Positions 1-5,019 of a stretch of DNA of 10,904 bases are shown here, one piece after another (positions within the stretch are counted from its first letter, which is position 1; every line of letters begins with the position of its first letter). The position numbers and the translations under genes were made by a program. Below the pieces are notes generated by a model. The model was not told the DNA's origin. It did not search any database and worked only from the letters and a program-made list of their open reading frames with translations. This stretch comes from an uncultured Clostridium sp. (GTDB lineage Bacteria > Bacillota > Clostridia > UBA1212 > UBA1255), in NCBI GenBank assembly GCA_900555605.1, contig USLW01000041.1:1-10904 (forward strand), given 5' to 3'.

Positions 1-443
1 GCTGCGCCTGCACCGACAAGATCTCGGGCCGTGTTTAAGTCGGGGTACATATAGGGCATAACGATAAAATCTTCTTTTGCAAGAATTTCCGTGGCTTTGA
101 CTGTTTCGGAATTATCGGGAAGCAGGTACTTTGAATCCCGCATGATTTCGATTTTCACAAAATTACCGCAGCCGAGTTCTCTTGCAAGACGGGCAATCCG
201 AATTGCTTCCTCTGCATTCCTGGCGCCGGAGGTGTTGGGAAGCAGCGTGACGCCTTCCGGAATATAGTCCAGAATGTTTTCGTGTTCTTTTGTATTGGCA
301 CGGCGTACTGCCAGGGTAATGATTTCTGCGCCGGCATCTTTTACCGCCGCCTCAATCAAGCTGAGGGAGTATTTGCCGGAACCTAAAATAAATCTTGAGC
401 GGAATGCGTGACCGCCGATGATCAGATGATCGTTTGTTAGCAA
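1..443 (-). CDS. thiG: Thiazole synthase ThiG, N-terminal part, cut by the window edge
   Basis: ThiG builds the thiazole phosphate ring of thiamine in the cytoplasm from 1-deoxy-D-xylulose 5-phosphate, a glycine- or tyrosine-derived imine, and sulfur carried by ThiS thiocarboxylate. About 147 residues are visible; the family is usually near 255, so the C-terminal TIM-barrel half lies beyond the left edge. Family landmarks in order are LGSGKYS near residue 20, LAVRRAN near 43, LLPNTSGA, and VKIEIM, whose Lys97 matches the lysine that forms the Schiff base with the sugar substrate. The start is TTG at 443-441: a stop lies eight codons upstream, no ATG or GTG is in that interval, and GAAGGAA sits just before it. 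It is the third gene of the minus-strand thiS-thiF-thiG operon and follows thiF after 135 bases. Confidence 0.93.
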   Translation of the reverse strand, partial: MLTNDHLIIGGHAFRSRFILGSGKYSLSLIEAAVKDAGAEIITLAVRRANTKEHENILDYIPEGVTLLPNTSGARNAEEAIRIARLARELGCGNFVKIEIMRDSKYLLPDNSETVKATEILAKEDFIVMPYMYPDLNTARDLVGAGA

Positions 444-578
444 AATCGTTCCTTCTTTCCAGTTTTATTCTATAGATTTCATTTTATCGTCTTTTTCAAA
501 GCTTGCTCTTGGTCAGGCGTTCTTGCGTTTGCCGCCTCTTCTTTTCGGGACTTTTTTTACAGCCTTTCGTAGCCTTTC

Positions 579-1220
579 CTACGCTTCGGCTTTTCCCGCA
601 AGAATCCGAAGAACCATATGCGCCTGATGTGCAGCGCACAGCATAACACGAGAGGATACAAGCCCGTCTGCGTTGTCTATATCGCTGATCTCATCGCCGC
701 ATAGATAAAAATATTTTGAAATTCTGCGGGTTTTGATTTTATTTGCGGAAAAAAGTCCCGCCATACCGGAGGCAGCAATCAGATATTTTCCCGGCAGTTT
801 TTCTAAAACACCGTTTACAAGCATAGCTTTTTCTTCGGCCCGGTCAAACGCTTCACAGATTAGATCTGCCTCCTGCAGCAGCGCTTCCATATTACCTTCG
901 GTGATGCGGACGGTATGGGTGACAATTTCCGCATACGGCGCAATGTTCCGCAGCGTTTCTGCCAGTGCGTCCGTCTTAAAGGCTCCGATCTGCGGCACCG
1001 TATATTGCTGACGGTGAAGATTTGAGAGGTCCACCTGATCAAAATCAATCAGAATCAGCTTGCCAATGCCTGCCCGGGCTAAAGATACAGCGATATTTGA
1101 GCCCAGCCCTCCTAATCCGCAGACTGCTACCGCGGCCCGCTGAAACTGAGCCTGCAGCTTTTTCCCATGTCGTTGTTCAAGGGCCTGCCGCAGCGCTTCT
1201 TTTGTAGGAATTGCGTGCAA
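579..1220 (-). CDS. thiF: ThiF-type adenylyltransferase activating ThiS
   Basis: This is an E1-like/MoeB-ThiF family enzyme of about 213 residues. It adenylates the C-terminal glycine of ThiS so that sulfur can be loaded for thiazole synthesis. The Rossmann nucleotide motif CGLGGLGSN is at residues 34-42, followed by LIDFDQVDLSNLHRQQY near 57-73, which carries the acidic and Arg/Gln residues typical of the family. It is the short ThiF form found in Firmicutes, without the paired CxxC zinc motifs of longer MoeB or E. coli ThiF proteins. I chose TTG at 1220-1218: it lies one base after the thiS stop and 7 bases after GGAGGT. The in-frame ATG at 1253 would overlap thiS by 32 bases and has no comparable binding site. 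The SD lies within the end of thiS, implying translational coupling that keeps carrier and activator in proportion. Confidence 0.92.
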   Translation of the reverse strand: MHAIPTKEALRQALEQRHGKKLQAQFQRAAVAVCGLGGLGSNIAVSLARAGIGKLILIDFDQVDLSNLHRQQYTVPQIGAFKTDALAETLRNIAPYAEIVTHTVRITEGNMEALLQEADLICEAFDRAEEKAMLVNGVLEKLPGKYLIAASGMAGLFSANKIKTRRISKYFYLCGDEISDIDNADGLVSSRVMLCAAHQAHMVLRILAGKAEA

Positions 1221-1221
1221 G

Positions 1222-1416
1222 TCAGCCACCTCCCACAAAATTGACGATTTCAATTATGTCGCCGGATTTCAGGACCGTTTTACTGTATTGTGTCTTCGGT
1301 ACGATTTCACCGTTTCGTTCAACTGCAATGCGCTTCGGCTCATATTCGGTTCCATTCAGATATTCCGCCAGTGTCTTTCCGGCAATATCAAAGGGTATTC
1401 CGTTGATTTTTACCAT
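1222..1416 (-). CDS. thiS: Sulfur carrier protein ThiS
   Basis: This is a 64-residue ubiquitin-fold protein that carries sulfur as a C-terminal thiocarboxylate for ThiG. It begins MVKINGIPFDI and ends IVNFVGGG; the terminal Gly-Gly is the modified tail that ThiF adenylates. Length matches the family (about 65-70). The ATG at 1416 is preceded by a perfect AGGAGGA at 8-base spacing. A longer reading from 1512 would run through the riboswitch and terminator and is rejected. It is the first gene of the thi operon, directly downstream of the TPP riboswitch and attenuator. Confidence 0.95.
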   Translation of the reverse strand: MVKINGIPFDIAGKTLAEYLNGTEYEPKRIAVERNGEIVPKTQYSKTVLKSGDIIEIVNFVGGG

Positions 1417-1431
1417 TTGCTGTTCCTCCTG

Positions 1432-1470
1432 AAACAAAAGCGGGAAGCTACCAATCAGGTAACCTCCCGC
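1432..1470 (-). terminator. Intrinsic terminator of the TPP riboswitch expression platform
   Basis: On the minus strand a 13-pair stem (GCGGGAGGTTACC with GGTAGCTTCCCGC, two G-U pairs) closes a 5-base loop and is followed by TTTTGTTT. It lies between the TPP aptamer and the thiS ribosome binding site, so it is the off-switch. When TPP binds the aptamer this hairpin should form and stop transcription before thiS. Confidence 0.9.
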
Positions 1471-1479
1471 AAATCGTGC

Positions 1480-1575
1480 ATACTCAGTCATTCCTACGTT
1501 GGCATTATCCAAATCAGGTCAATGGGTCGAAGGTCATACCTTCCTCTCAGCCTGTGCTACAAGCTCCCCGCTATT
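1480..1575 (-). ncRNA. TPP riboswitch (THI element)
   Basis: Reading the minus strand, the conserved core is present in order: GCGGGGAGC, CTGAGAGGA (1550-1542), then ACCTGATTTGGATAATGCC and AACGTAGGAA (down to about 1491). These are the CUGAGA pyrimidine-sensing and pyrophosphate-sensing segments of the TPP aptamer. The aptamer begins only a few bases after the expected transcription start and is followed by the attenuator hairpin and thiS. Control is therefore inferred to be transcription termination in response to thiamine pyrophosphate. Outer limits are approximate. Confidence 0.96.
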
Positions 1576-1589
1576 TATTTATCTTGTCT

Positions 1590-1618
1590 ATTATATAACC
1601 AATATTTTAAAGATACAA
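1590..1618 (-). promoter_or_regulatory. Promoter of the thiSFG operon
   Basis: On the minus strand, TTGTAT (1618-1613) and a perfect TATAAT (1595-1590) are separated by exactly 17 bases. The predicted start is about 10 bases before the TPP aptamer. The -35 match is partial (TTG conserved). Confidence 0.75.
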
Positions 1619-1792
1619 GTGTTTTTAGCAGAGGCGGACAAAAAGTTTACAAATAGAGAAGGGGGGATTTCTGCGCTGCCTTGTCTGAAAAGTTTTCATA
1701 GCCTGCGTTTGGCATGTGCTTGGGAGAAGTCGGCAGAAAATGGTACATAAAAGGGTATATAAAACAAAATAATGTCTGAAATTATAAAAAAA

Positions 1793-1841
1793 TTGGCATG
1801 AAAAAGGATATGACGTATGTTATTTTATACGCATAAAATAA
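1793..1841 (+). promoter_or_regulatory. Promoter with overlapping palindromic operator upstream of the xylA remnant
   Basis: TTGGCA (1793-1798) and TATGTT (1816-1821) are 17 bases apart. Overlapping the -10 end and the start point is a perfect inverted repeat, TTATTTTAT-ACGC-ATAAAATAA (1820-1841). That position suits a repressor that blocks RNA polymerase. Xylose genes in Firmicutes are commonly controlled by the ROK repressor XylR through palindromes beginning TTA and ending TAA, so a XylR operator is a reasonable guess, but the half-site is not the Bacillus consensus. The stretch between the thi promoter and this site (1619-1792) shows nothing else I can name. Confidence 0.6.
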
Positions 1842-1865
1842 ATCGAATGAAAAGCGAGGTTTTTT

Positions 1866-2240
1866 ATGATAGAGAGTCCTTTTAAAGTCCATGAGGTATC
1901 ATTTCGCTGGTATAAACCGGATGAGATCCTTTTGGGAAAGAAAATGCGGGAACACTTAAAATTTGCTCTTTCCTACTGGCACACCCTTTGTGCGGAAGGC
2001 AGCGATCTGTTCGGAGCCAGTGTCTTAAACAAAAATTTTGGCGGTAAAGACGCAATGCAGATTTATAAAAACAAGGCGGATGCCGCCAGGGAGCTTATGA
2101 ATTTATTGTCTGCGGGTAGATGTCTTTGCTTTTGCCGCGGCTACGGTGGCGGGATTTCTTCGGAAATATCACTTAGAAAAGGAATTTAAATTGAATATTG
2201 AGGCCAATCATGCAACCCTTGCGGGGCATACGCTCGAACA
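1866..2240 (+). pseudogene. xylA: Xylose isomerase remnant with internal deletions
   Basis: Xylose isomerase converts D-xylose to D-xylulose. The first 80 or so codons are clear XylA N-terminal sequence (FRWYKPDEILLGKKMREHLK, then YWHTLCAEGSDLFGAS), starting at an ATG with GAGG upstream. The frame then breaks near 2107. Another frame resumes with VDVFAFAAA, resembling the mid-protein motif ADVFAYAAA. It runs straight into [15 protein letters not shown] and [18 protein letters not shown], which normally lie more than 100 residues further on. So at least two internal deletions plus a frame change have fused three pieces, and most of the barrel with its metal-binding residues is lost. At about 2240 homology stops at the junction with a transposase fragment. 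The roughly 440-residue enzyme cannot be made. Confidence 0.88.
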
Positions 2241-2606
2241 TGAAGCGGTGGACTTTCTGGAACATTGATAAAAGCGTTTCCATTTCCGATACAGACGATC
2301 CAGACAGACAACGGAACGGAATTTACCTTTCGTTTCATTTCTGACAGAGAGAAAAGCGTCTTTGAGAAAGCTTTATGCGCCAAGGAAATTGTGCATAAGC
2401 TGATACCGCCTCGTACCCCTTGGCATAATGGAAAGGTAGAACGAAGTCACCGCAATGACCAGCGCTATTTTTATGACTGGGAAAAGTTTGAAAGCGTTCA
2501 GCAGCGCAACGAAAAACTGAAAATTCATCTATCATGGACCAATCGCAAGCCTATGCGTTCTTTAGGCTGGAAAAGTCCTCTTGCCCTTCTTGGCTCATAT
2601 CATTGA
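2241..2606 (+). pseudogene. DDE (rve-type) transposase C-terminal fragment
   Basis: This is the C-terminal half of an integrase-core transposase of the IS3/IS481 kind. It contains IQTDNGTEFT (second catalytic Asp) and TPWHNGKVERSHR (catalytic Glu) and ends KSPLALLGSYH. The beginning, including the helix-turn-helix and the first catalytic Asp, is missing. The fragment seems to start at VDFLEH in the frame that follows the xylA remnant, meets TGA TAA, and continues one frame away as [10 protein letters not shown] single missing T in CAT(T)TGATA explains the break. It is a dead copy, and the insertion or a later deletion probably removed the rest of xylA. No terminal repeats were found. Confidence 0.82.
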
Positions 2607-2646
2607 CATACGCAGAACGTTGCCCGAATTTTTTTCTTTTACCCCG

Positions 2647-2675
2647 TTGACAAGAGAAAAATCCCATGGTATTAT
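2647..2675 (+). promoter_or_regulatory. Promoter of the tRNA operon
   Basis: A perfect TTGACA (2647-2652) and TATTAT (2670-2675) are separated by 17 bases. The first tRNA starts 28 bases beyond the -10 box. Such near-consensus promoters are usual for stable RNA genes. Confidence 0.85.
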
Positions 2676-2679
2676 ATCA

Positions 2680-2699
2680 AAGCTGTCTCTTGACAGCTT
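2680..2699 (+). other. Hairpin in the tRNA transcript leader
   Basis: A perfect 8-bp inverted repeat, AAGCTGTC-TCTT-GACAGCTT, lies between the predicted transcription start (about 2682) and the tRNA-Thr 5' end. It may help RNase P or other processing of the precursor. There is no U-tract, so it is not a terminator. Confidence 0.5.
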
Positions 2700-2703
2700 A
2701 TTC

Positions 2704-2779
<76 letters not shown>

Positions 2780-2780
2780 A

Positions 2781-2804
2781 GCTGTTCCGGAGATCCAGAA
2801 CAGC
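2781..2804 (+). other. Spacer hairpin between the two tRNAs
   Basis: A 7-bp inverted repeat, GCTGTTC / GAACAGC with a 10-base loop, fills most of the 32-base spacer. It is likely a processing hairpin of the dicistronic precursor. Its first arm repeats part of the leader hairpin sequence AAGCTGT. Confidence 0.4.
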
Positions 2805-2811
2805 GATATAT

Positions 2812-2896
2812 GGGAGAGTTCCCGAGTGGCCAAAGGGGGCAGACTGTAAATCTGTTGTCAGTGACTTCAATGGTTCGAATCCATTCTCTCCCACCA
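2812..2896 (+). tRNA. tRNA-Tyr (anticodon GUA)
   Basis: An 85-base class II tRNA with a long variable arm: acceptor GGGAGAG/CTCTCCC, anticodon loop CTGTAAA giving GTA, T arm GGTTCGAATCC, encoded CCA. It is co-transcribed with tRNA-Thr and followed at once by a terminator. Confidence 0.97.
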
Positions 2897-2931
2897 AAAA
2901 GATTGTCGATTTATGCCGGCAATCTTTTTTT
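2896..2931 (+). terminator. Intrinsic terminator of the tRNA operon
   Basis: GATTGTCG pairs with CGGCAATC (one G-U pair), extended by A-T pairs on the outside, and ends in a run of seven T. It begins at the CCA end of tRNA-Tyr. Confidence 0.88.
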
Positions 2932-2992
2932 ATTGTAAAAGAAAAGGGACCGTAAAAAAGTCGAACAAAAGAAAAAAACTTACATAATAAAC

Positions 2993-3065
2993 CCCGGTAA
3001 AATCACGATTTGCCATGACTTTGCCGGGAAGATTTTTGAAAAAAGGCGACTCTTTTTACAGCCCC
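2993..3065 (+). repeat. First copy of a dispersed hairpin repeat (partial MITE-like element)
   Basis: About 73 bases nearly identical to 5035-5105. The first 36 bases fold: CCCGGTAAA pairs with TTTGCCGGG (one G-U) around an inner TCA/TGA pair. Then comes AAGATTTTTGAAAAAAGG and a TTTACAGCCCC tail. The copy lacks recognisable 21-base ends of the complete element at 5016-5261. Weak similarity continues to about 3081, where the IS200 unit appears to begin, so insertion of the IS may have truncated this copy. The preceding 60 bases are A-rich with no gene. Confidence 0.75.
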
Positions 3066-3098
3066 TTCAAAAAACTTTAGCTATGAGTAGAAAAAATA

Positions 3099-3156
3099 TC
3101 CTCCTTTGGCAGAATAGATGAGGTATGCCAATCGCACATAAACAACCAAAGGAGGA
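3099..3156 (+). promoter_or_regulatory. RBS-sequestering hairpin in the tnpA leader
   Basis: TCCTCCTTTGG (3099-3109) is perfectly complementary to CCAAAGGAGGA (3146-3156), which contains the tnpA Shine-Dalgarno sequence. An alternative hairpin, TTGGCA (3106-3111) with TGCCAA (3126-3131), shares four bases with the first arm, so the two folds exclude each other. In IS200 of enterobacteria a leader structure is known to limit transposase translation; the same role is inferred here. The smaller hairpin may also be the left-end recognition hairpin for TnpA. Confidence 0.75.
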
Positions 3157-3167
3157 ATCAAGTCTGG

Positions 3168-3644
3168 TTGAAACTCATTCTAAGTAATTTAGCACATACG
3201 AAGTGGGAATGCAAATATCATATCGTATTTGCCCCAAAATATCGGCGACAGATTATCTACGGAAAGATAAAGCCGGATATCAGAGAAGTGCTAAGGAAGC
3301 TATGCGAATACAAGGGGATGGAAATCATCGAGGCAGAGGCGTGCAAGGATCACATCCATATGCTCGTATCAATTCCGCCGAAGTATCGCGTGGGGCAGAT
3401 AATGGGGCATCTGAAGGGAAAGAACAGCCTGATGATATTCGAGAAATATGCTAATCTCAAGTACAAGTATGGGAACCGGCATTTCTGGTGCCGAGGGTAT
3501 TCTGTGAGTACAGTCGGAAGGAATAAGACGGCGATACAGGAATATATTCGGAATCAGCTACAGGCAGACTATTCCGACGATCAAATGAGCATAAAGGAGT
3601 ATGTCGCCCCGTTCACGGGTCAGCCGGTACAAGGAGTCAAGTAG
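3168..3644 (+). CDS. tnpA: IS200/IS605-family Y1 HUH transposase TnpA
   Basis: A 158-residue single-strand DNA transposase. The N-terminal core HTKWECKYHIVFAPKYRRQ is typical. The metal-binding HUH motif is HIHM (KDHIHMLVSIPP), and the catalytic tyrosine is in NKTAIQEYIRNQ near residue 126. Length fits the family (about 130-160), and the frame is intact. The start is TTG at 3168: no ATG or GTG is in frame between it and the AAAGGAGG 12 bases upstream. That spacing is long and the start codon weak, which together with the leader hairpin suggests deliberately poor translation. The last residues overlap the structured 3' region. It is the only gene of its element. Confidence 0.93.
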   Translation: MKLILSNLAHTKWECKYHIVFAPKYRRQIIYGKIKPDIREVLRKLCEYKGMEIIEAEACKDHIHMLVSIPPKYRVGQIMGHLKGKNSLMIFEKYANLKYKYGNRHFWCRGYSVSTVGRNKTAIQEYIRNQLQADYSDDQMSIKEYVAPFTGQPVQGVK

Positions 3645-3769
3645 ACAAAAGCCCCTTTCGGGGCAGCCCGTGAAAGTCGTGCGGTTGGCAGACAATTCGG
3701 CGAGCCTATAGGCTCAGCCAAGGGTATACCCCAAAGGGGCTTCTGCATACCACTGGCACGGCCGGTGGT
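3612..3769 (+). other. Densely palindromic 3' region of the IS200 element, possible structured RNA
   Basis: Several perfect complementarities are stacked here. TTCACGGG (3612-3619, inside the tnpA end) pairs with CCCGTGAA (3667-3674). GCCCC-TTTC-GGGGC is at 3651-3664. AAGCCCCTTT (3649-3658) pairs with AAAGGGGCTT (3733-3742) as a competing long-range stem. TTGGC/GCCAA (3685-3689, 3717-3721) encloses the palindrome GAGCCTATAGGCTC, and GGGTATACCC follows. The right-end hairpin ends the series. The overlap of a transposase 3' end with a folded non-coding tail resembles the layout of omegaRNA-bearing IS605 ends, but no tnpB or iscB is present. The function is unknown. Confidence 0.5.
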
Positions 3770-3774
3770 TATAA

Positions 3775-3803
3775 TTGACAAGTAAATCTATCATCAGTAT
3801 ACT
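3775..3803 (+). promoter_or_regulatory. Promoter at the IS200 right edge driving the downstream gene
   Basis: A perfect TTGACA (3775-3780) and TATACT (3798-3803) are exactly 17 bases apart, and the start codon of the next gene is about 40 bases beyond. The -35 box lies within 6-11 bases of the IS right-end hairpin, so the element probably supplies it or was inserted next to it. Confidence 0.72.
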
Positions 3804-3844
3804 TAAAGCAAGAAAAATGCTATTTATTAAGGAGGGGGCAAGTC

Positions 3845-4828
3845 ATGCTCACACTATCATATGAGTCTTTTCGAAAAGCGCGCAATTATATTTACACGAA
3901 TTCAAATGACATTAACAGGGCGTGGTTCCGCTACAATTTTGAGGATGGCGACCCCTGCGCATTTATGGATGTATTGGCTACATATCAGTATGAAAACGGC
4001 GGGTTCGGCGGGCTTTGTTATGAATTCGATTATCAGGGGCCATGCCTGAAATGCACGGAGATTGCTATCAGGTATATTTTTGACCTGAAAGAAACGCTGA
4101 CTGCTGAACACCCGGTTATCCAAAACATGATGAAGTATATATTGGATCGTTATCACCCGGGGATCGGCAACTGGGGTGATGTTGCAGAACCGGAGGTAAA
4201 TGAAGGAGTTCATACTCATTGGGTTCGGTATAGAGGATTAGATTTAACTCCGTTCAAAACTGACGATGAACGGATTAAACATTACGATGCTAACGAAAAA
4301 GCGTGTTTTGCGGCGTTTGTCGCATCTTTTCCCGAACTCGTGCCGAAAGAACTGTATCTGGATATTATCAAATATCCGACGGAGCATATTTTGCGATATT
4401 GGGATATACATTCGCCGGATTACAACAAGGATATTTTCGAGGAAGGATGCCCTTATAATTTTGAGTATTTTCAACAGTTTGTGCCTTGTTTGAAAGACAA
4501 GGTTACAGCCAATAAACTGATTTCGATTTTACGCCAGAATCCGACTGCTTTTATGGAACTTGACTATACCAAATCGGATCACGATTATGTCCATTTACCC
4601 TGTGATGCGATAAATTCGCCTGATAACATCATATATCCTGTAGTAAAAGATTTAGTTGAGGAATCACTGGAGTATCGTATAAGGCAGCAAAGCGATGACG
4701 GCAGATGGCCATTAGGCTGGTCATTCGGTGCTGATAAAGGATTTCGTGAATTGCAGGTTCTATATGAAGCATATTGCACGCTGGGCATGTTAGTAAAATT
4801 AGAGCGATTCGGGAGAATTGAAAGGTAG
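3845..4828 (+). CDS. Uncharacterised protein resembling alpha/alpha-toroid (prenyltransferase/terpene cyclase-like) proteins
   Basis: A soluble 327-residue protein without signal peptide or membrane segment. I recognise no named family with certainty. Two features recall the alpha/alpha-toroid fold of prenyltransferase and squalene cyclase repeats: QYENGGFGG at residues 48-56 and QQSDDGRWPLGW near 281-292, each the Q..DGG(F/W)G type turn between helices. In between it is rich in aromatic and acidic residues (NWGDVAEPEVNEGVHTHW, YWDIHSPDYN). The DxDD motif of class II terpene cyclases is not seen, so catalysis of that kind is not supported. The start has AAGGAGG at good spacing. The gene stands alone, with an IS200 before it and a MITE-like element after it. 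No terminator is obvious. Substrate and role are unknown. Confidence 0.8.
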   Translation: MLTLSYESFRKARNYIYTNSNDINRAWFRYNFEDGDPCAFMDVLATYQYENGGFGGLCYEFDYQGPCLKCTEIAIRYIFDLKETLTAEHPVIQNMMKYILDRYHPGIGNWGDVAEPEVNEGVHTHWVRYRGLDLTPFKTDDERIKHYDANEKACFAAFVASFPELVPKELYLDIIKYPTEHILRYWDIHSPDYNKDIFEEGCPYNFEYFQQFVPCLKDKVTANKLISILRQNPTAFMELDYTKSDHDYVHLPCDAINSPDNIIYPVVKDLVEESLEYRIRQQSDDGRWPLGWSFGADKGFRELQVLYEAYCTLGMLVKLERFGRIER

Positions 4829-4900
4829 TTCAATTACAAGTTGCATGTATCCCTCTTCCTTTTGTCCGTTGTTTTTGGGGTCGATAAAATAAGACGGCAT
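4799..4900 (-). CDS. Possible 33-residue open frame, antisense to the end of the toroid gene
   Basis: On the minus strand an ATG preceded by GGAAGGGA (8-base spacing) opens a frame MPSYFIDPKNNGQKEEGYMQ..., ending at TAA within the 3' end of the toroid-like gene. The first two thirds lie in otherwise empty DNA, and the composition looks protein-like. It could be the surviving start of a gene whose body was lost, or chance. I do not recognise a family. Confidence 0.22.
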   Translation of the reverse strand: MPSYFIDPKNNGQKEEGYMQLVIELPFNSPESL

Positions 4901-4938
4901 AGTGGCAGTCCCTTCCTTTCTTTTGTTTGGAGGTGATG

Positions 4939-5019
4939 ATGTGCTCCTGTAATAACACAGCTTGTTTAACTTGTAAACCTATTTCTGTAAAAATGCATAT
5001 AAAACATTACTTCAAGTAA
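4939..5019 (+). CDS. Possible 26-residue cysteine-rich peptide
   Basis: ATG at 4939, five bases after GGAGG, opens a short frame with four cysteines in its first 12 residues (MCSCNNTACLTC), pattern C-x-C-x5-C-x2-C, then KPISVKMHIKHYFK and a stop. The stop codon lies inside the left inverted end of the MITE-like element, so the frame may have been truncated by that insertion. It could be a metal-binding peptide, a decayed gene start or chance. No leader or maturation genes adjoin it directly. Confidence 0.3.
   Translation: MCSCNNTACLTCKPISVKMHIKHYFK

Larger units (their letters stand above)
3085..3780 (+). mobile_element. IS200-type insertion sequence with tnpA only
   Basis: A compact single-gene element of roughly 0.7 kb: a left-end hairpin region, a Y1 HUH transposase, and a right-end hairpin (ACCACTGG-CACGG-CCGGTGGT, 3749-3769). 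Members of the IS200/IS605 family move as single strands, carry subterminal hairpins instead of terminal inverted repeats, and make no target duplication. No tnpB is present. The exact ends cannot be fixed without an empty site; the limits given follow the hairpins and the end of the flanking repeat. The transposase reads intact, so the copy may be active. Confidence 0.82.

Noticed and set aside
1222..1512. A 96-codon frame including thiS with a 32-residue N-terminal extension
   Set aside because: The extension is the translated TPP riboswitch and terminator; the ATG at 1416 has a perfect RBS and gives the normal ThiS length.
1288..1750. Plus-strand frames across thiS, the riboswitch and the following spacer
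   Set aside because: They run antisense through a clear TPP riboswitch and have no RBS or family similarity.
2812..2896. The tRNA-Tyr 3' end as an attachment site for an integrated element
   Set aside because: No second copy of the tRNA 3' end is found in the window, and no integrase gene is present; only the decayed excisionase-like gene hints at it.
3902..4219. A 105-codon minus-strand frame over the toroid-like gene
   Set aside because: The plus-strand gene has a strong RBS, promoter and protein-like motifs; the antisense frame has none.
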